64,000 nucleotides of DNA from Desulfovibrio sp. X2 (lineage in GTDB: Bacteria > Desulfobacterota > Desulfovibrionia > Desulfovibrionales > Desulfovibrionaceae), in the NCBI RefSeq assembly GCF_000422205.1, contig NZ_ATHV01000001.1:62001-126000 (forward strand). The letters are read 5' to 3'. The notes beneath the pieces are model-generated. The model ran no database searches. It worked only from the letters and a program-made list of their open reading frames with translations, and was not told the origin of the DNA. Shown here in pieces: positions 7,060 through 16,104 of this stretch. Position 1 is the stretch's first letter. Every line of letters begins with the position of its first letter. Both the position numbers and the translations under genes were made by a program.

Positions 7060-9663
7060 TCAGAACCCGAGCATACGGTAGACGGCGCCCATGTCCAGCG
7101 ACGTTCTGACGACCTCGGCCAGCCGGTCCAGGGCCGCGTCTATGCCGTAGCGCACCTGCACCCTGCCAAGGGGCGGGAGCCCCCTGCGCCCGCGCAGGCG
7201 GTCGAGCACGGCGCGGCGGTACTCGTCGGCGTCGAACACGCCGTGCAGATAGGTGCCCCAGGTGCGGCCGTGCCCGGCGGCGCGGCCCAGCCCCTCGTCC
7301 TCGGCGTAGAGCGGGCGGCCCTCGCCCTCGGAGTCCGTCAGGCCGTGGTGGATCTCGTAGCCCGTGACCGCGCGGCCCGTGGCCAGGTCCGTGGCCGTGC
7401 GCCGGGTCAGGGTCTTGTCCGCGGCCAGGACCGTGGAGAGGTCGAGCAGCCCGAGGCCCGGCGCGGACTCGATGGCGGACTCGAGCCCGAGGGGGTCCTC
7501 CATGCGCCTGCCGAGCATCTGAAGCCCTCCGCAGATGCCCACGATCTCGGCCCGGCCGTCGAGCGCCGCCAGGGCGTCCGCGATGCCGGAGGCGCGCAGC
7601 CAGGCGAGGTCGGAGAGCGTGTTCTTGGAGCCGGGCAGGACGACCATGTCCGGCTCGCCGAGCTCGTCGCCCGAGCGCACGAGGCGCACGGCCACGTCGG
7701 GCTCGGCGGCCAGGGCGTCGAGGTCCGTGAAGTTCGAGATGTGCGGCAGGTCGGCCACGGCCACGTCCAGGACGGCGTCCTTTTTTGCGCGCGGCAGGGA
7801 GATTCCGGCCTTGAAGGAGACGGAATCCTCCTCGGGCAGGCCGAGGTCGGGCAGCCAGGGCACCACCCCGAGCGTGGGGCGGCCCGTGTGCAGGCGCAGG
7901 AAGTCGAAGCCCTCGGCCAGCAGCGAGGGATCGCCCCGGAACTTGTTGAGCACGAAGCCCGCCACCAGGGCGCGCTCCCACTCCTGTAGACAGTCCATGG
8001 TCCCGGCCAGGGAGGCGAAGGAGCCGCCGCGGTCGATGTCCGCGGCCAGGAGCACGCGGGCGCCCGCGTGGCGCGCCATGGCCATGTTCACGATGTCGTG
8101 GGCCTTGAGGTTCACCTCGGCCGGAGAGCCCGCGCCCTCGAGGACCATGACCCCGGCTCCCGCGGCCAGCTCGTCGTAGGCCGCGCAGACCGTGCCGAAG
8201 ACCCGCGGCTTGTAGTCCGTGTACTCGGCCACGCGCATGTTGCCCACGGGGCGGCCGAGCACGATGACCTGCGAGCCCGTGTCCGAGGAGGGCTTGAGCA
8301 GCACCGGATTCATGCGTGCGTCCGGCTCGCGGCCGGATGCCAGGGCCTGCGTCACCTGGGCGCGGCCCATCTCCCCCCCGTCCTGGGTGACGAAGGAGTT
8401 GAGCGACATGTTCTGGGCCTTGAAGGGGCAGGGGGCGTGGCCGTCCTGCAGGAGCACGCGGCACAGTCCGGCCGCGAGCACGCTCTTCCCCGCGTTGGAG
8501 CACACGCCCTGGACCATGATCGCGGGCGTGCGGCGGTTCTTTCGCGCGGGCGCGCGGCCGAGGACTCGGGCCAGGGCCTCGGCCAGGCGTGCGTTCTCCT
8601 CGGGCGGCCTGACGGCCAGGCGGAACCAGGAGGCGTCAAGCCCCGCGAAGTTGTCGCAGACGCGGACGGCGATGCGCTCGGCCAGGAGCCGTTCGGCCAG
8701 TCCGGGCGCGTCCGCGACGGGTCCCGCGCCCTTCGGGCCGCCCGCGAGCAGGCGGCAGAGCAGGAAGTCGGCCTCGCCGGGAAAGACGGCGATCTCCGGG
8801 AAGGCGGCGAGCAGGCCGCGCAGGTGCTCCCGGTACTCCCGGCAGGCGGCCACGCTTCGCGCGCGGAATGCGTCGTCGGCCAGGCCGCGCGCGCCCACGG
8901 CCTGGGCCAGGGTGGAGCACTGCCAGGGCGGCAGGAGGGCGGCGATGCGGCGGATCGTCTCCGGAGAGGCGGCGCACAGCCCCAGGCGCAGCCCGGGCAC
9001 GGCCAGGAACTTGGTCAGGGAGAGCAGGACCACGACGTTCTCGGGCCGTCTGCCCGCCAGCCGGTCGGGCTCGCCGGGGAAATCCGCAAAGGCCTCGTCC
9101 ACCACGAAGAGCGAATCCGGCCGCCGTCCGGCGAGGCCGCGCAGGTCGTCGGCCGCGAATCCCCGGCCCGTGGGGTTGTTCGGCCGCCCCAGGAAGACCA
9201 TGGCCGGGGCGGCGGCAAGCTCGGCGTCCAGCCGGTCGAAGGGCAGGGCGAAGCCGTCCTCGGGCACGAGGGGCAGATGGTCCGGCCTGAGCCCGGCGAG
9301 GGAGGCGGCGCGCGCGTAGTCCACGTAGGCCGGGCCCGGGATCAGGGCGCGGGCGAAGGGCGCGCCGCGCGGACCCGCGAGGCGGGGCAGGGCGTAGAGG
9401 ATGTCGCTCGTGCCGTTGCCCGCCAGGAATTCTTCGGGCGCGCCGCCGTAGCAGGCGGCTGCGGCCCGGCGAAGCTCCACGGCCTCGGGGTCCGGGTAGT
9501 GCACGGCGCTCGAGAGCGCGCCCGCGACCACGCTGCGCAGCCAGGGCGGAGGGCCGAGAGGGTTGATGTTGGCCGAGAAGTCCAGGATGTCCTCGGGACC
9601 GCAGCCTGCCTGCGCGGCCAGGGCCCTGAGGTTGCCGCCGTGCGGCGCGGTGCGGGGAGCCAT
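7060..9663 (-). CDS. Fusion: threonine-phosphate decarboxylase (CobD) + cobyric acid synthase (CobQ/CbiP)
   Basis: An 867-residue bifunctional cobalamin enzyme. Residues 1-370 are a fold-type I PLP enzyme of the CobD/CobC group: [13 protein letters not shown] at the N-terminus, [22 protein letters not shown] and the PLP lysine in SLTKFL (K218). It would supply (R)-1-amino-2-propanol phosphate for the nucleotide loop. Residues 381-867 are cobyric acid synthase, which amidates adenosyl-cobyrinate a,c-diamide. They show a P-loop-like [11 protein letters not shown] near 384, [12 protein letters not shown], the glutaminase Cys in GICGGLQ (C711) and His in YLHGVFD (H807). Both halves are full length and no frameshift is seen. 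The ATPase gene fetA follows after 2 bases. Confidence 0.9.
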   Translation of the reverse strand: MAPRTAPHGGNLRALAAQAGCGPEDILDFSANINPLGPPPWLRSVVAGALSSAVHYPDPEAVELRRAAAACYGGAPEEFLAGNGTSDILYALPRLAGPRGAPFARALIPGPAYVDYARAASLAGLRPDHLPLVPEDGFALPFDRLDAELAAAPAMVFLGRPNNPTGRGFAADDLRGLAGRRPDSLFVVDEAFADFPGEPDRLAGRRPENVVVLLSLTKFLAVPGLRLGLCAASPETIRRIAALLPPWQCSTLAQAVGARGLADDAFRARSVAACREYREHLRGLLAAFPEIAVFPGEADFLLCRLLAGGPKGAGPVADAPGLAERLLAERIAVRVCDNFAGLDASWFRLAVRPPEENARLAEALARVLGRAPARKNRRTPAIMVQGVCSNAGKSVLAAGLCRVLLQDGHAPCPFKAQNMSLNSFVTQDGGEMGRAQVTQALASGREPDARMNPVLLKPSSDTGSQVIVLGRPVGNMRVAEYTDYKPRVFGTVCAAYDELAAGAGVMVLEGAGSPAEVNLKAHDIVNMAMARHAGARVLLAADIDRGGSFASLAGTMDCLQEWERALVAGFVLNKFRGDPSLLAEGFDFLRLHTGRPTLGVVPWLPDLGLPEEDSVSFKAGISLPRAKKDAVLDVAVADLPHISNFTDLDALAAEPDVAVRLVRSGDELGEPDMVVLPGSKNTLSDLAWLRASGIADALAALDGRAEIVGICGGLQMLGRRMEDPLGLESAIESAPGLGLLDLSTVLAADKTLTRRTATDLATGRAVTGYEIHHGLTDSEGEGRPLYAEDEGLGRAAGHGRTWGTYLHGVFDADEYRRAVLDRLRGRRGLPPLGRVQVRYGIDAALDRLAEVVRTSLDMGAVYRMLGF

Positions 9664-9748
9664 ATGGCCCGCTGCCTATCCCGAAAGGCCGCTGCGGGCA
9701 AGGGGCAGGGCAAAAGGGCCTGCCCCCTGGCGCAGTGCGGCGCCGCCG

Positions 9749-10471
9749 CTACTGCCCGGGCGCGCCCTGGGGCTCGGTTTCCCGCGTCGGGCCGGGAGAC
9801 TGGGGATTCGTCTCAGACGGGAAGACCGTCGCGCCCGGCTGCACGCCCTGGGCGGGCGCCTGCACGGGCTCCCTGCCGGGCGCGCGATGGATCTGGGTGG
9901 TGGCCGGGGCCTGGTGGCGCTCGCGGAAGCTGCGGGTGTCGGCCGGGGCCTGGCCCGGGTTCTGTCGGCGCATCTGCTGCATCTGCTGCATGCGCTGGCG
10001 CATCTGCTCGCGCTCCTGCGGGGTGGCCTTCTGCCAGCGCTCGCGCGCCTGCTGTCGCTGCTCCGGGGTCATGGACTGCCAGCGCTGGCGAAGCTGCTCG
10101 CGCTGCTCCTTGGGCATGGCGTGGTAGCGCTGCCAGGCCTTGCGGATGCGCTCCTGGTCCTCGGGGGGGAGCTTCTTGTACTCCTCGTAGTGCTGGCGCA
10201 CGTGCTCCTTCTGCTCGGCAGGGAGGCTCTTCCAGCGCTCGAGCTTCTCCTTGGCCGCGGCCTGCTGTTCCGGGGTCATGGACTGCCAGCGCGCCGCGCT
10301 CTGGCGCAGCCGCTCCTGGCGATCCTCGGGCAGGTTGCTCCAGTTCTCCTTGAGCGGGGCGAGCACGTTCTGCTCGGCCGGGGTGAGGGCATCCCAGGAG
10401 ACGGCCCGGGCGACCCCGGGCAGGAGCGCCAAGGCCAGGGCCAGGCAGAGGATATGCTTTCTGATGCTCAT
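9749..10471 (-). CDS. Secreted DUF3106-type repeat protein
   Basis: A 240-residue exported protein. A signal peptide (SIRKHILCLALALALLPGVARA) is followed by six or more imperfect helical repeats of 20-25 residues with a conserved W, the LPxEQ or MTPEQ turn and a run of charged residues. A Pro/Gln-rich tail follows. This matches the DUF3106 family, of unknown function, usually found next to an ECF sigma factor and its membrane regulator, as here (11262-11819 and 10828-11265). The ATG follows GGGAG. The repeats recall periplasmic stress sensors such as CpxP/ZraP in style only; no metal-binding motif is clear. Confidence 0.75.
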   Translation of the reverse strand: MSIRKHILCLALALALLPGVARAVSWDALTPAEQNVLAPLKENWSNLPEDRQERLRQSAARWQSMTPEQQAAAKEKLERWKSLPAEQKEHVRQHYEEYKKLPPEDQERIRKAWQRYHAMPKEQREQLRQRWQSMTPEQRQQARERWQKATPQEREQMRQRMQQMQQMRRQNPGQAPADTRSFRERHQAPATTQIHRAPGREPVQAPAQGVQPGATVFPSETNPQSPGPTRETEPQGAPGQ

Positions 10472-10827
10472 CGGCGTGTCTCCCGAAGCCTCCCCAGGAG
10501 GGATCTTCCGCGAGGCGGCCCGCCATGGGCCGTGCCTGCCGCTACTGCGCGGCGGTCTCGCCCGTCTCCCGGGTCGTCTCGTTCATCATTCTTCTGCGTC
10601 CGGCCGAGCCGCTTGCGGAGCGCGGCCTGCTGTCCCGGCCCCTCTTCCCGCCCGCGGGGTCGCCGTGAAACGGCGGCAGCCGTGCGGGGGGTGAAGCGGC
10701 AGGCCGTGCATGCAGGGAGTTTCGTTCATCGGTGTCTTCTGCTCTTCGGCCGCGTCCGGCGTCCGTTCGGGCACCGGACGCGGCCGTCATCACGAGCAGG
10801 AGCGTCTCGAAAAGTTTCTCGGCGGGA
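10472..10827. other. Gap between DUF3106 gene and anti-sigma gene
   Basis: A 356-base stretch on the transcribed minus strand. A short reading frame starting MNETPCMHGLP (46-47 codons, near 10586-10726) has a weak ribosome site and a His/Arg/Pro-rich composition. I do not recognise it and do not call it a gene. No clear terminator or promoter is visible, so the sigma, anti-sigma and DUF3106 genes may still share a transcript. Confidence 0.4.
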
Positions 10828-11265
10828 TCAGGTCCGGCTCGGGTTCTCGGCCGCCAGCCAGGTGTAGAACTCCAGGTTCTCATAGAGGTCCAGAGAGTCG
10901 GGCGCGGCAGCCAGCTCCACTTCCAGGGGGTGGTTCGCCTGGTGCGGCAGTTCGACCGGGCCGGGCACGAGGAAGAAGAAGGCCGCGGCCGTGGCCGCCG
11001 CCAGGGCGCCTCCGGTGAACAGGCGGCGCCCGGACAGGAAGTGCCCGGACAGGAGCCTGCCCTTGGCCGCGCGCTCCATGGCCCGGTAGCGGGCGCGGGT
11101 CAGCCGCGAGCGGGTGCCCCCGCTCATGGATTCGAGGGAATCGTCCAGCACCGCCGTGAGGTGACGCACGAAGGCGTCGGCGCGCGGGGCGAAGTCGTCG
11201 GCCCGCGCATCCGCACGGTCGTCCGGATGGAGGATCGTTCCGGGGGTGTCGTGGCACGAGGTCAT
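10828..11265 (-). CDS. Putative membrane anti-sigma factor (DUF3619-like)
   Basis: A 145-residue single-pass membrane protein. A soluble N-terminal half with FVRHLTAVLDDSLESM and SRLTRARYRAME precedes one transmembrane segment (LFTGGALAAATAAAFFFLV, about residues 83-101). A short periplasmic tail ends in LENLEFYTWLA-type acidic/aromatic residues. Its ATG overlaps the sigma factor stop (ATGA, 11262-11265), the usual arrangement for a cognate anti-sigma factor. The LDLYENLEFYTWL tail resembles DUF3619 proteins of similar operons. Anti-sigma function is inferred from context. Confidence 0.7.
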   Translation of the reverse strand: MTSCHDTPGTILHPDDRADARADDFAPRADAFVRHLTAVLDDSLESMSGGTRSRLTRARYRAMERAAKGRLLSGHFLSGRRLFTGGALAAATAAAFFFLVPGPVELPHQANHPLEVELAAAPDSLDLYENLEFYTWLAAENPSRT

Positions 11266-11819
11266 GGCAGCCGTTCTCCGAGCAGGCCGCGCAGGCGTTC
11301 CACGGCCCTGTGGTAATGAGTCTTCACCGATCCCTCGGAGCAGCCCATGGCCTGGGCCGTCTCGGCGAGGGAGAGTTCCTCCCAGGCCCGCAGGAGGAAC
11401 GCCTGCTGCTGGCGGGGAGGGAGTGTCCGTACCGCCGCCTCGACCGCTCCCAGGGTGTCGTTCTCGGCAGCCTGGGCCTCGGGAGTGCGGCATTTCTCGT
11501 CCGGGACCTCCTGGATCGGGTCCCGGGCGTCGTCGCTTGCGCCGTCCCTGGAGAAGGCGTCCAGGAAGGCGCGCCATCGGGATCTGACCATGCTTCGCCT
11601 GCGCCAGTCCCGGATCTGGTTGTGCAGGACGCCGAAGAACAGGGGGCGCCATTCCTCGGAAGGCTTGTCCGCGTATGTGCGCAGGAACTTGTAGGCAGCC
11701 TCCTGGAACACGTCGAGGGCCTCCTGTTCGTGCCCGGTCGCAATCCGGGCAATCCGGTAGGCCCGCCGCTCGATAGAGAGCAGAAAGGCGTCCAGTGTTT
11801 CGGCGGAGGGCTTCCCCAT
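11262..11819 (-). CDS. ECF-type RNA polymerase sigma factor
   Basis: A 185-residue sigma-70 family protein with region 2 (ALDVFQEAAYKFLRTYAD and FFGVLHNQIRDWRR) and region 4 (LPPRQQQAFLLRAWEELS, then a CSEGSVKTHYHRA recognition helix). There is no region 1.1 or 3, so it is extracytoplasmic-function type. It is translationally coupled to the putative anti-sigma gene and precedes the DUF3106 gene, so it probably drives an envelope-stress response and its own operon. Confidence 0.9.
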   Translation of the reverse strand: MGKPSAETLDAFLLSIERRAYRIARIATGHEQEALDVFQEAAYKFLRTYADKPSEEWRPLFFGVLHNQIRDWRRRSMVRSRWRAFLDAFSRDGASDDARDPIQEVPDEKCRTPEAQAAENDTLGAVEAAVRTLPPRQQQAFLLRAWEELSLAETAQAMGCSEGSVKTHYHRAVERLRGLLGERLP

Positions 11820-12173
11820 AAAAAGTATGGTCTATGTCGCGGACGGCCGCCCGGAGGGCTCGGGCGGCCGCCCGCCATCAGGCCGCGTGGCGCCGCGCTC
11901 CTTGTCCGCCTGCCTCCGGCCGGGTGCGTCCTCCGGCGGCGGCAGGGTATGGGTCGGTCGGCAAGGCTTTCATGCGCATGGCTTATCCATTGTTGACGCC
12001 CCGTGGCCCGTTTCACTTGATGCTAACGCGCGAAGCGCCGACCCGGTTGACCACACAACGATTTTTTTTACGGTCTACGGCCTTTGCACCCGGCGGGCAA
12101 GCGCCTTGCCTTGATTTCTGCAAGGATGTACGACATCCCACCTGTGCAATTTTCGTGTGGAAGGAGCTCTTTC
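11820..12173. other. Divergent intergenic region between ECF sigma gene and tyrS
   Basis: 354 bases with no supported gene. A perfect 10-base inverted repeat CGGCCGCCCG/CGGGCGGCCG (11844-11853 and 11861-11870) lies in the sigma-factor leader. Base composition drops to AT-rich around 11990-12130 ahead of tyrS. TTGACC followed by an eight-T run near 12047-12070 may hold the tyrS promoter, but no convincing -10 hexamer is present. I see no T-box-like leader. Confidence 0.4.
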
Positions 12174-13421
12174 GTGAACGTCTTCGATGAACTTTCCTGG
12201 CGCGGCCTCGTGCATCAGGTCTCGGACGCGGACAAGGTCCGCGGGTATTTCGCCACTCCGGGCCGCACCGCCTATTGCGGCTTCGACCCCACGGCCCCGA
12301 GCCTGCACGTGGGCAACATGGTGCCCCTCATCTCGCTCCTGCGGCTGCAGCGCGCCGGGCACCGCCCCATCTTCCTGGCGGGCGGCGGCACAGGGCTCAT
12401 CGGCGACCCGAGCGGCAAGGACGCGGAGCGCCAGCTGCAGTCCATGGAGCGCATCGGGGCCTCGCTGGCCAAGATCCGCGCCCAGGTGGAGCGCATCTTC
12501 GGCGGTTCCGTGTGGATCGAGAACAACGCCGACTGGCTGCTCTCGCTCTCGGCCATCGGCCTTCTGCGCGACGTGGGCAAGCACTTCACGGTCAACTGGA
12601 TGATGGCCAAGGACTCGGTCAAGACGCGCATCGCGCGCGAGGACGTGGGCATCTCCTACACCGAGTTCAGCTACATGATCCTGCAGGCCTACGACTTCTG
12701 CCATCTGGCCGAGGCCCACGGCTGCCTGCTGCAGATCGGCGGCTCGGACCAGTGGGGCAACATCACGGCCGGCACCGAGCTCATCCGCAGGAAGCTCGGG
12801 CTCGAGGCCTTCGCCATGACCTTCCCGCTGATCACCACGGCGGACGGCAAGAAGTTCGGCAAGTCCGAGAAGGGCGCCATCTACCTCGATCCCGAGATGA
12901 CCCCGCCCGCCGACTTCCACAACTTCTGGATGCTGACCGACGACCGCGACGTGATCCGCTTCATGAAGTACTTCACCTTCCTCACCCAGGAGGAGATCGG
13001 CGAGTACGAGCGCGCCGTGGCCGAGCGGCCCGAGCTGCGCGAGGCCCAGGGCCGCCTGGCCGCCGAGGTGACGCGCATGGTCCACGGCGAGGAGGTCCTG
13101 GCCGGGATCGAGCGCGCCCACGCCGCCCGCTTCGGCGGCGGCGCCTCGAGCGCCGAGGAGCTCTACGCCGCGGTCAGGGGCAGCGCCCCGAGCGTGGAGT
13201 ACGCCGAGCTTCCGGACGTTCCCCAGATGCTCGTGGACCTCGGCTTCGCCCCGTCCAAGGGCAAGGCCAAGGAGTTCCTCAAGCAGGGCGCGGTCAAGAT
13301 CAACAACGCCGTCTTCTCCGAGCTGACCTTCGCGCCCGCGCCCGGCGACCTCATGGGCGGCGACGCCTTCCTGCTGGCCATGGGCCGCAAGAAGCTCGGC
13401 CTGGTGCGCCTCAAGGCCTAG
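12174..13421 (+). CDS. tyrS: Tyrosyl-tRNA synthetase
   Basis: A 415-residue class I aminoacyl-tRNA synthetase charging tRNA-Tyr. The HIGH-like motif is in PTAPSLHVGN, tyrosine-binding residues are in YDFCHL and QIGGSDQWGNI, and the KMSKS equivalent is KFGKS. The C-terminal S4 RNA-binding domain starts around residue 345 (QMLVDLGFAPSKGKAKEFL). The GTG start is set by AAGGAG 8 bases upstream; an in-frame ATG 30 codons earlier has no ribosome site. A carrier gene follows after 7 bases. Confidence 0.95.
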   Translation: MNVFDELSWRGLVHQVSDADKVRGYFATPGRTAYCGFDPTAPSLHVGNMVPLISLLRLQRAGHRPIFLAGGGTGLIGDPSGKDAERQLQSMERIGASLAKIRAQVERIFGGSVWIENNADWLLSLSAIGLLRDVGKHFTVNWMMAKDSVKTRIAREDVGISYTEFSYMILQAYDFCHLAEAHGCLLQIGGSDQWGNITAGTELIRRKLGLEAFAMTFPLITTADGKKFGKSEKGAIYLDPEMTPPADFHNFWMLTDDRDVIRFMKYFTFLTQEEIGEYERAVAERPELREAQGRLAAEVTRMVHGEEVLAGIERAHAARFGGGASSAEELYAAVRGSAPSVEYAELPDVPQMLVDLGFAPSKGKAKEFLKQGAVKINNAVFSELTFAPAPGDLMGGDAFLLAMGRKKLGLVRLKA

Positions 13422-13428
13422 AACGACC

Positions 13429-13878
13429 ATGGCAGGACAGCTCGCCCTCGTTCTCATGGCCATCCTGGCCGGGGTCACCGCGCCGGTGCAGGCGGGGGTG
13501 AACGCCCAGCTGCGCACCTTCCTCGGCAGCGCGCTGGCGGCCTCCTTCGTCTCCTTCCTGGTGGGCACAGTGGCGCTCGCTGCCGTGCTGCTGCTGAGGC
13601 GCGAGGCGGTGCCCTTCGGCCCGGCCTTCGCCCAGGCGCCCTGGTGGACCTGGTGCGGCGGCTTCCTGGGCGCCTTCTTCGTCACCGTGACCATCGTGGC
13701 GGCCCCGCGCCTGGGCGCAGCCACGACCATGGCCCTGTTCGTCACCGGCCAGATGGTGGCCTCCCTGATCATGGACCACTTCGCCCTGGTGGGCTACCCG
13801 GAAAACCCCGCCACGCCCATGCGCATGGTCGGGGTGGTGCTGCTCATCGCGGGCGTGGTGCTCATCAGGGGATTCTGA
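13429..13878 (+). CDS. YdcZ-type (DUF606) membrane carrier
   Basis: A 149-residue inner-membrane protein with five hydrophobic segments. It has the conserved N-terminal PVQAGVNAQLR, the central GGFLGAFFVTVTIVAAPRLGAAT and the GQMVASLIMDHF motif of the YdcZ/DUF606 family. That family is a half-size relative of drug/metabolite transporters and usually acts as a dimer. Substrate unknown. It lies 7 bases behind tyrS and is probably co-transcribed. Confidence 0.85.
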   Translation: MAGQLALVLMAILAGVTAPVQAGVNAQLRTFLGSALAASFVSFLVGTVALAAVLLLRREAVPFGPAFAQAPWWTWCGGFLGAFFVTVTIVAAPRLGAATTMALFVTGQMVASLIMDHFALVGYPENPATPMRMVGVVLLIAGVVLIRGF

Positions 13879-13963
13879 GCGCAGGGGACCCGGAGCGGAA
13901 ATTCAGGCGGAGAACGCGTCGGCGACGGCGAAACGACCGACAGGGCATTACAGGAGGAAGCGG

Positions 13964-14818
13964 ATGGCATCGCAGCTCGGCGTGTTTGCGCGCATGGTCA
14001 AGATAGAGCACTCGGTCTTCGCCCTGCCCTTCGCCTTCACCGGCATGTTCTGGGCCGCGGACGGCTGGCCCGGCTGGCGCCCCTTCCTGCTGGTCACCGT
14101 GGCCATGGTCGCGGTGCGCTCCTTCGCCATGGCCTTCAACCGCCTGGCCGACCTGGACATAGACCGCAGGAACCCGCGCACGCAGGACCGCCCCCTGGTC
14201 ACCGGCGAGATGGGCCGGGGCACGGCCTGGGTCCTCACCGCGGCCATGGGGCTCGTCTTCGTGGCCGCCTGCGCGGCCATGAACCCGCTGGTGCTCAGGC
14301 TCTCGCCCCTGGCGCTCGGCGTGGCCGCCGTCTACAGCCTGACCAAGCGCTTCACCTGGCTCTGCCACTTCGTGCTCGGCATGACGCTCGGGCTCGCGCC
14401 CATCGGCGGCTGGCTGGCCGTGACCCCGGAATTCACGCCCCCGGCCGTGCTGCTGGCGCTCGGCGTGACCTTCTGGGTGGCGGGCTTCGACATCCTCTAC
14501 GCATGCCAGGACGAGGCCTTCGACCGCGCCCAGGGGCTGCATTCCCTGCCCGCCGACTTCGGCGTGACCACCTCGCTCACCCTCTCGAGCTTCTGCCACG
14601 TGAACACCGCGGTCTTCTTCCTGGTCGCGGGCTGGGCGGACGGGGCAGGCTGGATCTACTTCGCGGCCATGCTGCTCGTGGGCGCCGCCCTGGTCTGGGA
14701 GCACACGCTCATAAAGCCGGACGACCTCTCCAGGGTCAACCTGGCCTTCTTCACCCTGAACGGCGTCATCTCCATGGCCGTGCTGGCCGCCGTGCTCCTG
14801 GACATCTGGCTGGCCTGA
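13964..14818 (+). CDS. mqnP: UbiA-family prenyltransferase, probably menaquinone (futalosine pathway, MqnP-like)
   Basis: A 284-residue membrane prenyltransferase with the two Asp-rich motifs of UbiA enzymes: NRLADLDIDRRNPRTQDRPL near residues 55-75 and YACQDEAFDR near 178-187. About eight transmembrane segments are seen. Families of this type are labelled 4-hydroxybenzoate transferases. Because the window also carries a futalosine hydrolase gene and a menaquinone C-methyltransferase gene, prenylation of the 1,4-dihydroxy-6-naphthoate precursor is the likelier reaction (inference). An AGGAGG site precedes the ATG. Confidence 0.82.
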   Translation: MASQLGVFARMVKIEHSVFALPFAFTGMFWAADGWPGWRPFLLVTVAMVAVRSFAMAFNRLADLDIDRRNPRTQDRPLVTGEMGRGTAWVLTAAMGLVFVAACAAMNPLVLRLSPLALGVAAVYSLTKRFTWLCHFVLGMTLGLAPIGGWLAVTPEFTPPAVLLALGVTFWVAGFDILYACQDEAFDRAQGLHSLPADFGVTTSLTLSSFCHVNTAVFFLVAGWADGAGWIYFAAMLLVGAALVWEHTLIKPDDLSRVNLAFFTLNGVISMAVLAAVLLDIWLA

Positions 14819-14952
14819 TCCGCGCAAGCCCCCTTGTCATCGCCGCCCGGGCACGGCACAATCCGCCGCCATGAGAGCCTGAACACGGGGCGCCGCCGCG
14901 TGCGGCCCGGATTGCGGTCCGCGGGCCGGGCGTCCCGCCTGGGAGACGTGCC

Positions 14953-16044
14953 ATGGGTGTGCTCGAGCGCATTGTCGGCCGATTCCGTCCCCGCGAACTG
15001 CGCCTGGACTGGGCGCAGATCGAGGTCACCACGCGCTGCAACGCGCACTGCGTCTACTGCCCGCGCACGCAGGCCGGGACGGCGTGGCGGAACCGCGACC
15101 TCGATTTCGGCCTCTTCTCCCGCCTCCTTCCCCAGCTTTCCCGCACCGCCCACCTGCACCTGCAGGGCTGGGGCGAGCCCCTGCTGCACCCGCACCTCCT
15201 GGAGATGATCCGCGCGGCCCACGCGCAGGGGCTGCGCACCGGCACGACGACCAACGGCGTGCTCCTGACCCCGGAGCTTGCCGTGGAGCTCGTGCGCTCC
15301 GGGCTCGACATGCTGGCCGTCTCCCTGGCCGGCACGGGCCCGGCCCACGACGCGGCCAGGCCCGGCGCGGGGCTCGACGCGGCCCTGGCCGCCATGGACG
15401 CGCTGGTCGCGGCCCGGGCGCGGCTGCATTTCGCGACGCCCGCGCTGCACGTGGCCTACATGCTCCTGCGCGGGGCCGAGGACGAGCTCGAGGCCCTGCC
15501 GCGCCTGCTCGAGGGGCGCGGCGTCTCCACCGTGGTCGTCAGCACCCTGGACTACGTGGCCGCGCCGGACCTCACGCATCTGGCCTTCACCGATCCCGGG
15601 GAGATCGCGGCCGTGCGCGCGCGCCTCTCCCGCCTCGCCGCCGCGCTCGCCTCCAGGGACGTGGCGCTCGTCTACCGCCTGCCCGGGCGGCACGAGGCCG
15701 CGCAGTGCCCGGAGAATCCCACCCGCGCCCTGGTGGTGGACGCCGCGGGCGGCGTCTCGCCCTGCGTCTACACCTGCATCCCGGCCGCGCCGCCGCACCC
15801 GGCCGCCGCCCTACGCCTCTCCTTCGGCAGCGCCGAGGAGGAGGGGCTGGCCGCGATCTGGCAGCGGCCGGGCTACGCGGCCTTCAGGGCCGCCTGGCAG
15901 GCGCGGCAGACGCGGGATGCGGACGGGTACGGGACGAAGGAGAGAAAAGAGGCGGAGCAGGCGACGCAGAGGCCGGAGGACGGGCAGGACAAAGGGCCGC
16001 TGCCGCGGCCCTGCGACGAGTGCGCCAAGCGCTTCGTATCGTGA
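14953..16044 (+). CDS. Radical SAM protein with C-terminal Cys-rich (SPASM-like) region
   Basis: A 363-residue radical SAM enzyme. The [4Fe-4S] cluster motif is C29-x3-C33-x2-C36 (CNAHCVYC), followed by QGWGEPLLHP (GGE-like) and TTNGVLL. The C-terminal third has CPENPTRALVVDAAGG, then CVYTC and a final CDECAKRF, consistent with an auxiliary cluster. A hydrophilic low-complexity insertion at about residues 320-350 precedes the last Cys pair. The substrate is not evident. It follows the UbiA gene by 134 bases and overlaps nothing. The ATG has GGGAG. Confidence 0.8.
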   Translation: MGVLERIVGRFRPRELRLDWAQIEVTTRCNAHCVYCPRTQAGTAWRNRDLDFGLFSRLLPQLSRTAHLHLQGWGEPLLHPHLLEMIRAAHAQGLRTGTTTNGVLLTPELAVELVRSGLDMLAVSLAGTGPAHDAARPGAGLDAALAAMDALVAARARLHFATPALHVAYMLLRGAEDELEALPRLLEGRGVSTVVVSTLDYVAAPDLTHLAFTDPGEIAAVRARLSRLAAALASRDVALVYRLPGRHEAAQCPENPTRALVVDAAGGVSPCVYTCIPAAPPHPAAALRLSFGSAEEEGLAAIWQRPGYAAFRAAWQARQTRDADGYGTKERKEAEQATQRPEDGQDKGPLPRPCDECAKRFVS

Positions 16045-16104
16045 GGGGAAGGCCGCGGGCGCGCAAAAGGCCGGGCCCCCGCCCCGGCGCCGGGGAGCGG
16101 AGGC

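Noticed and set aside
10586-10726. Short frame MNETPCMHGLP in the sigma-operon gap
   Set aside because: Weak ribosome site, biased composition, no recognisable homology and no conservation evidence available.
11827-12114. 95-codon frame before tyrS
   Set aside because: Overlaps the AT-rich promoter/leader region and lacks a ribosome site and domain.
12084-12173. Upstream start for tyrS
   Set aside because: The extra 30 residues do not resemble the TyrRS N-terminus, and the GTG with AAGGAG at 12174 gives a normal start.
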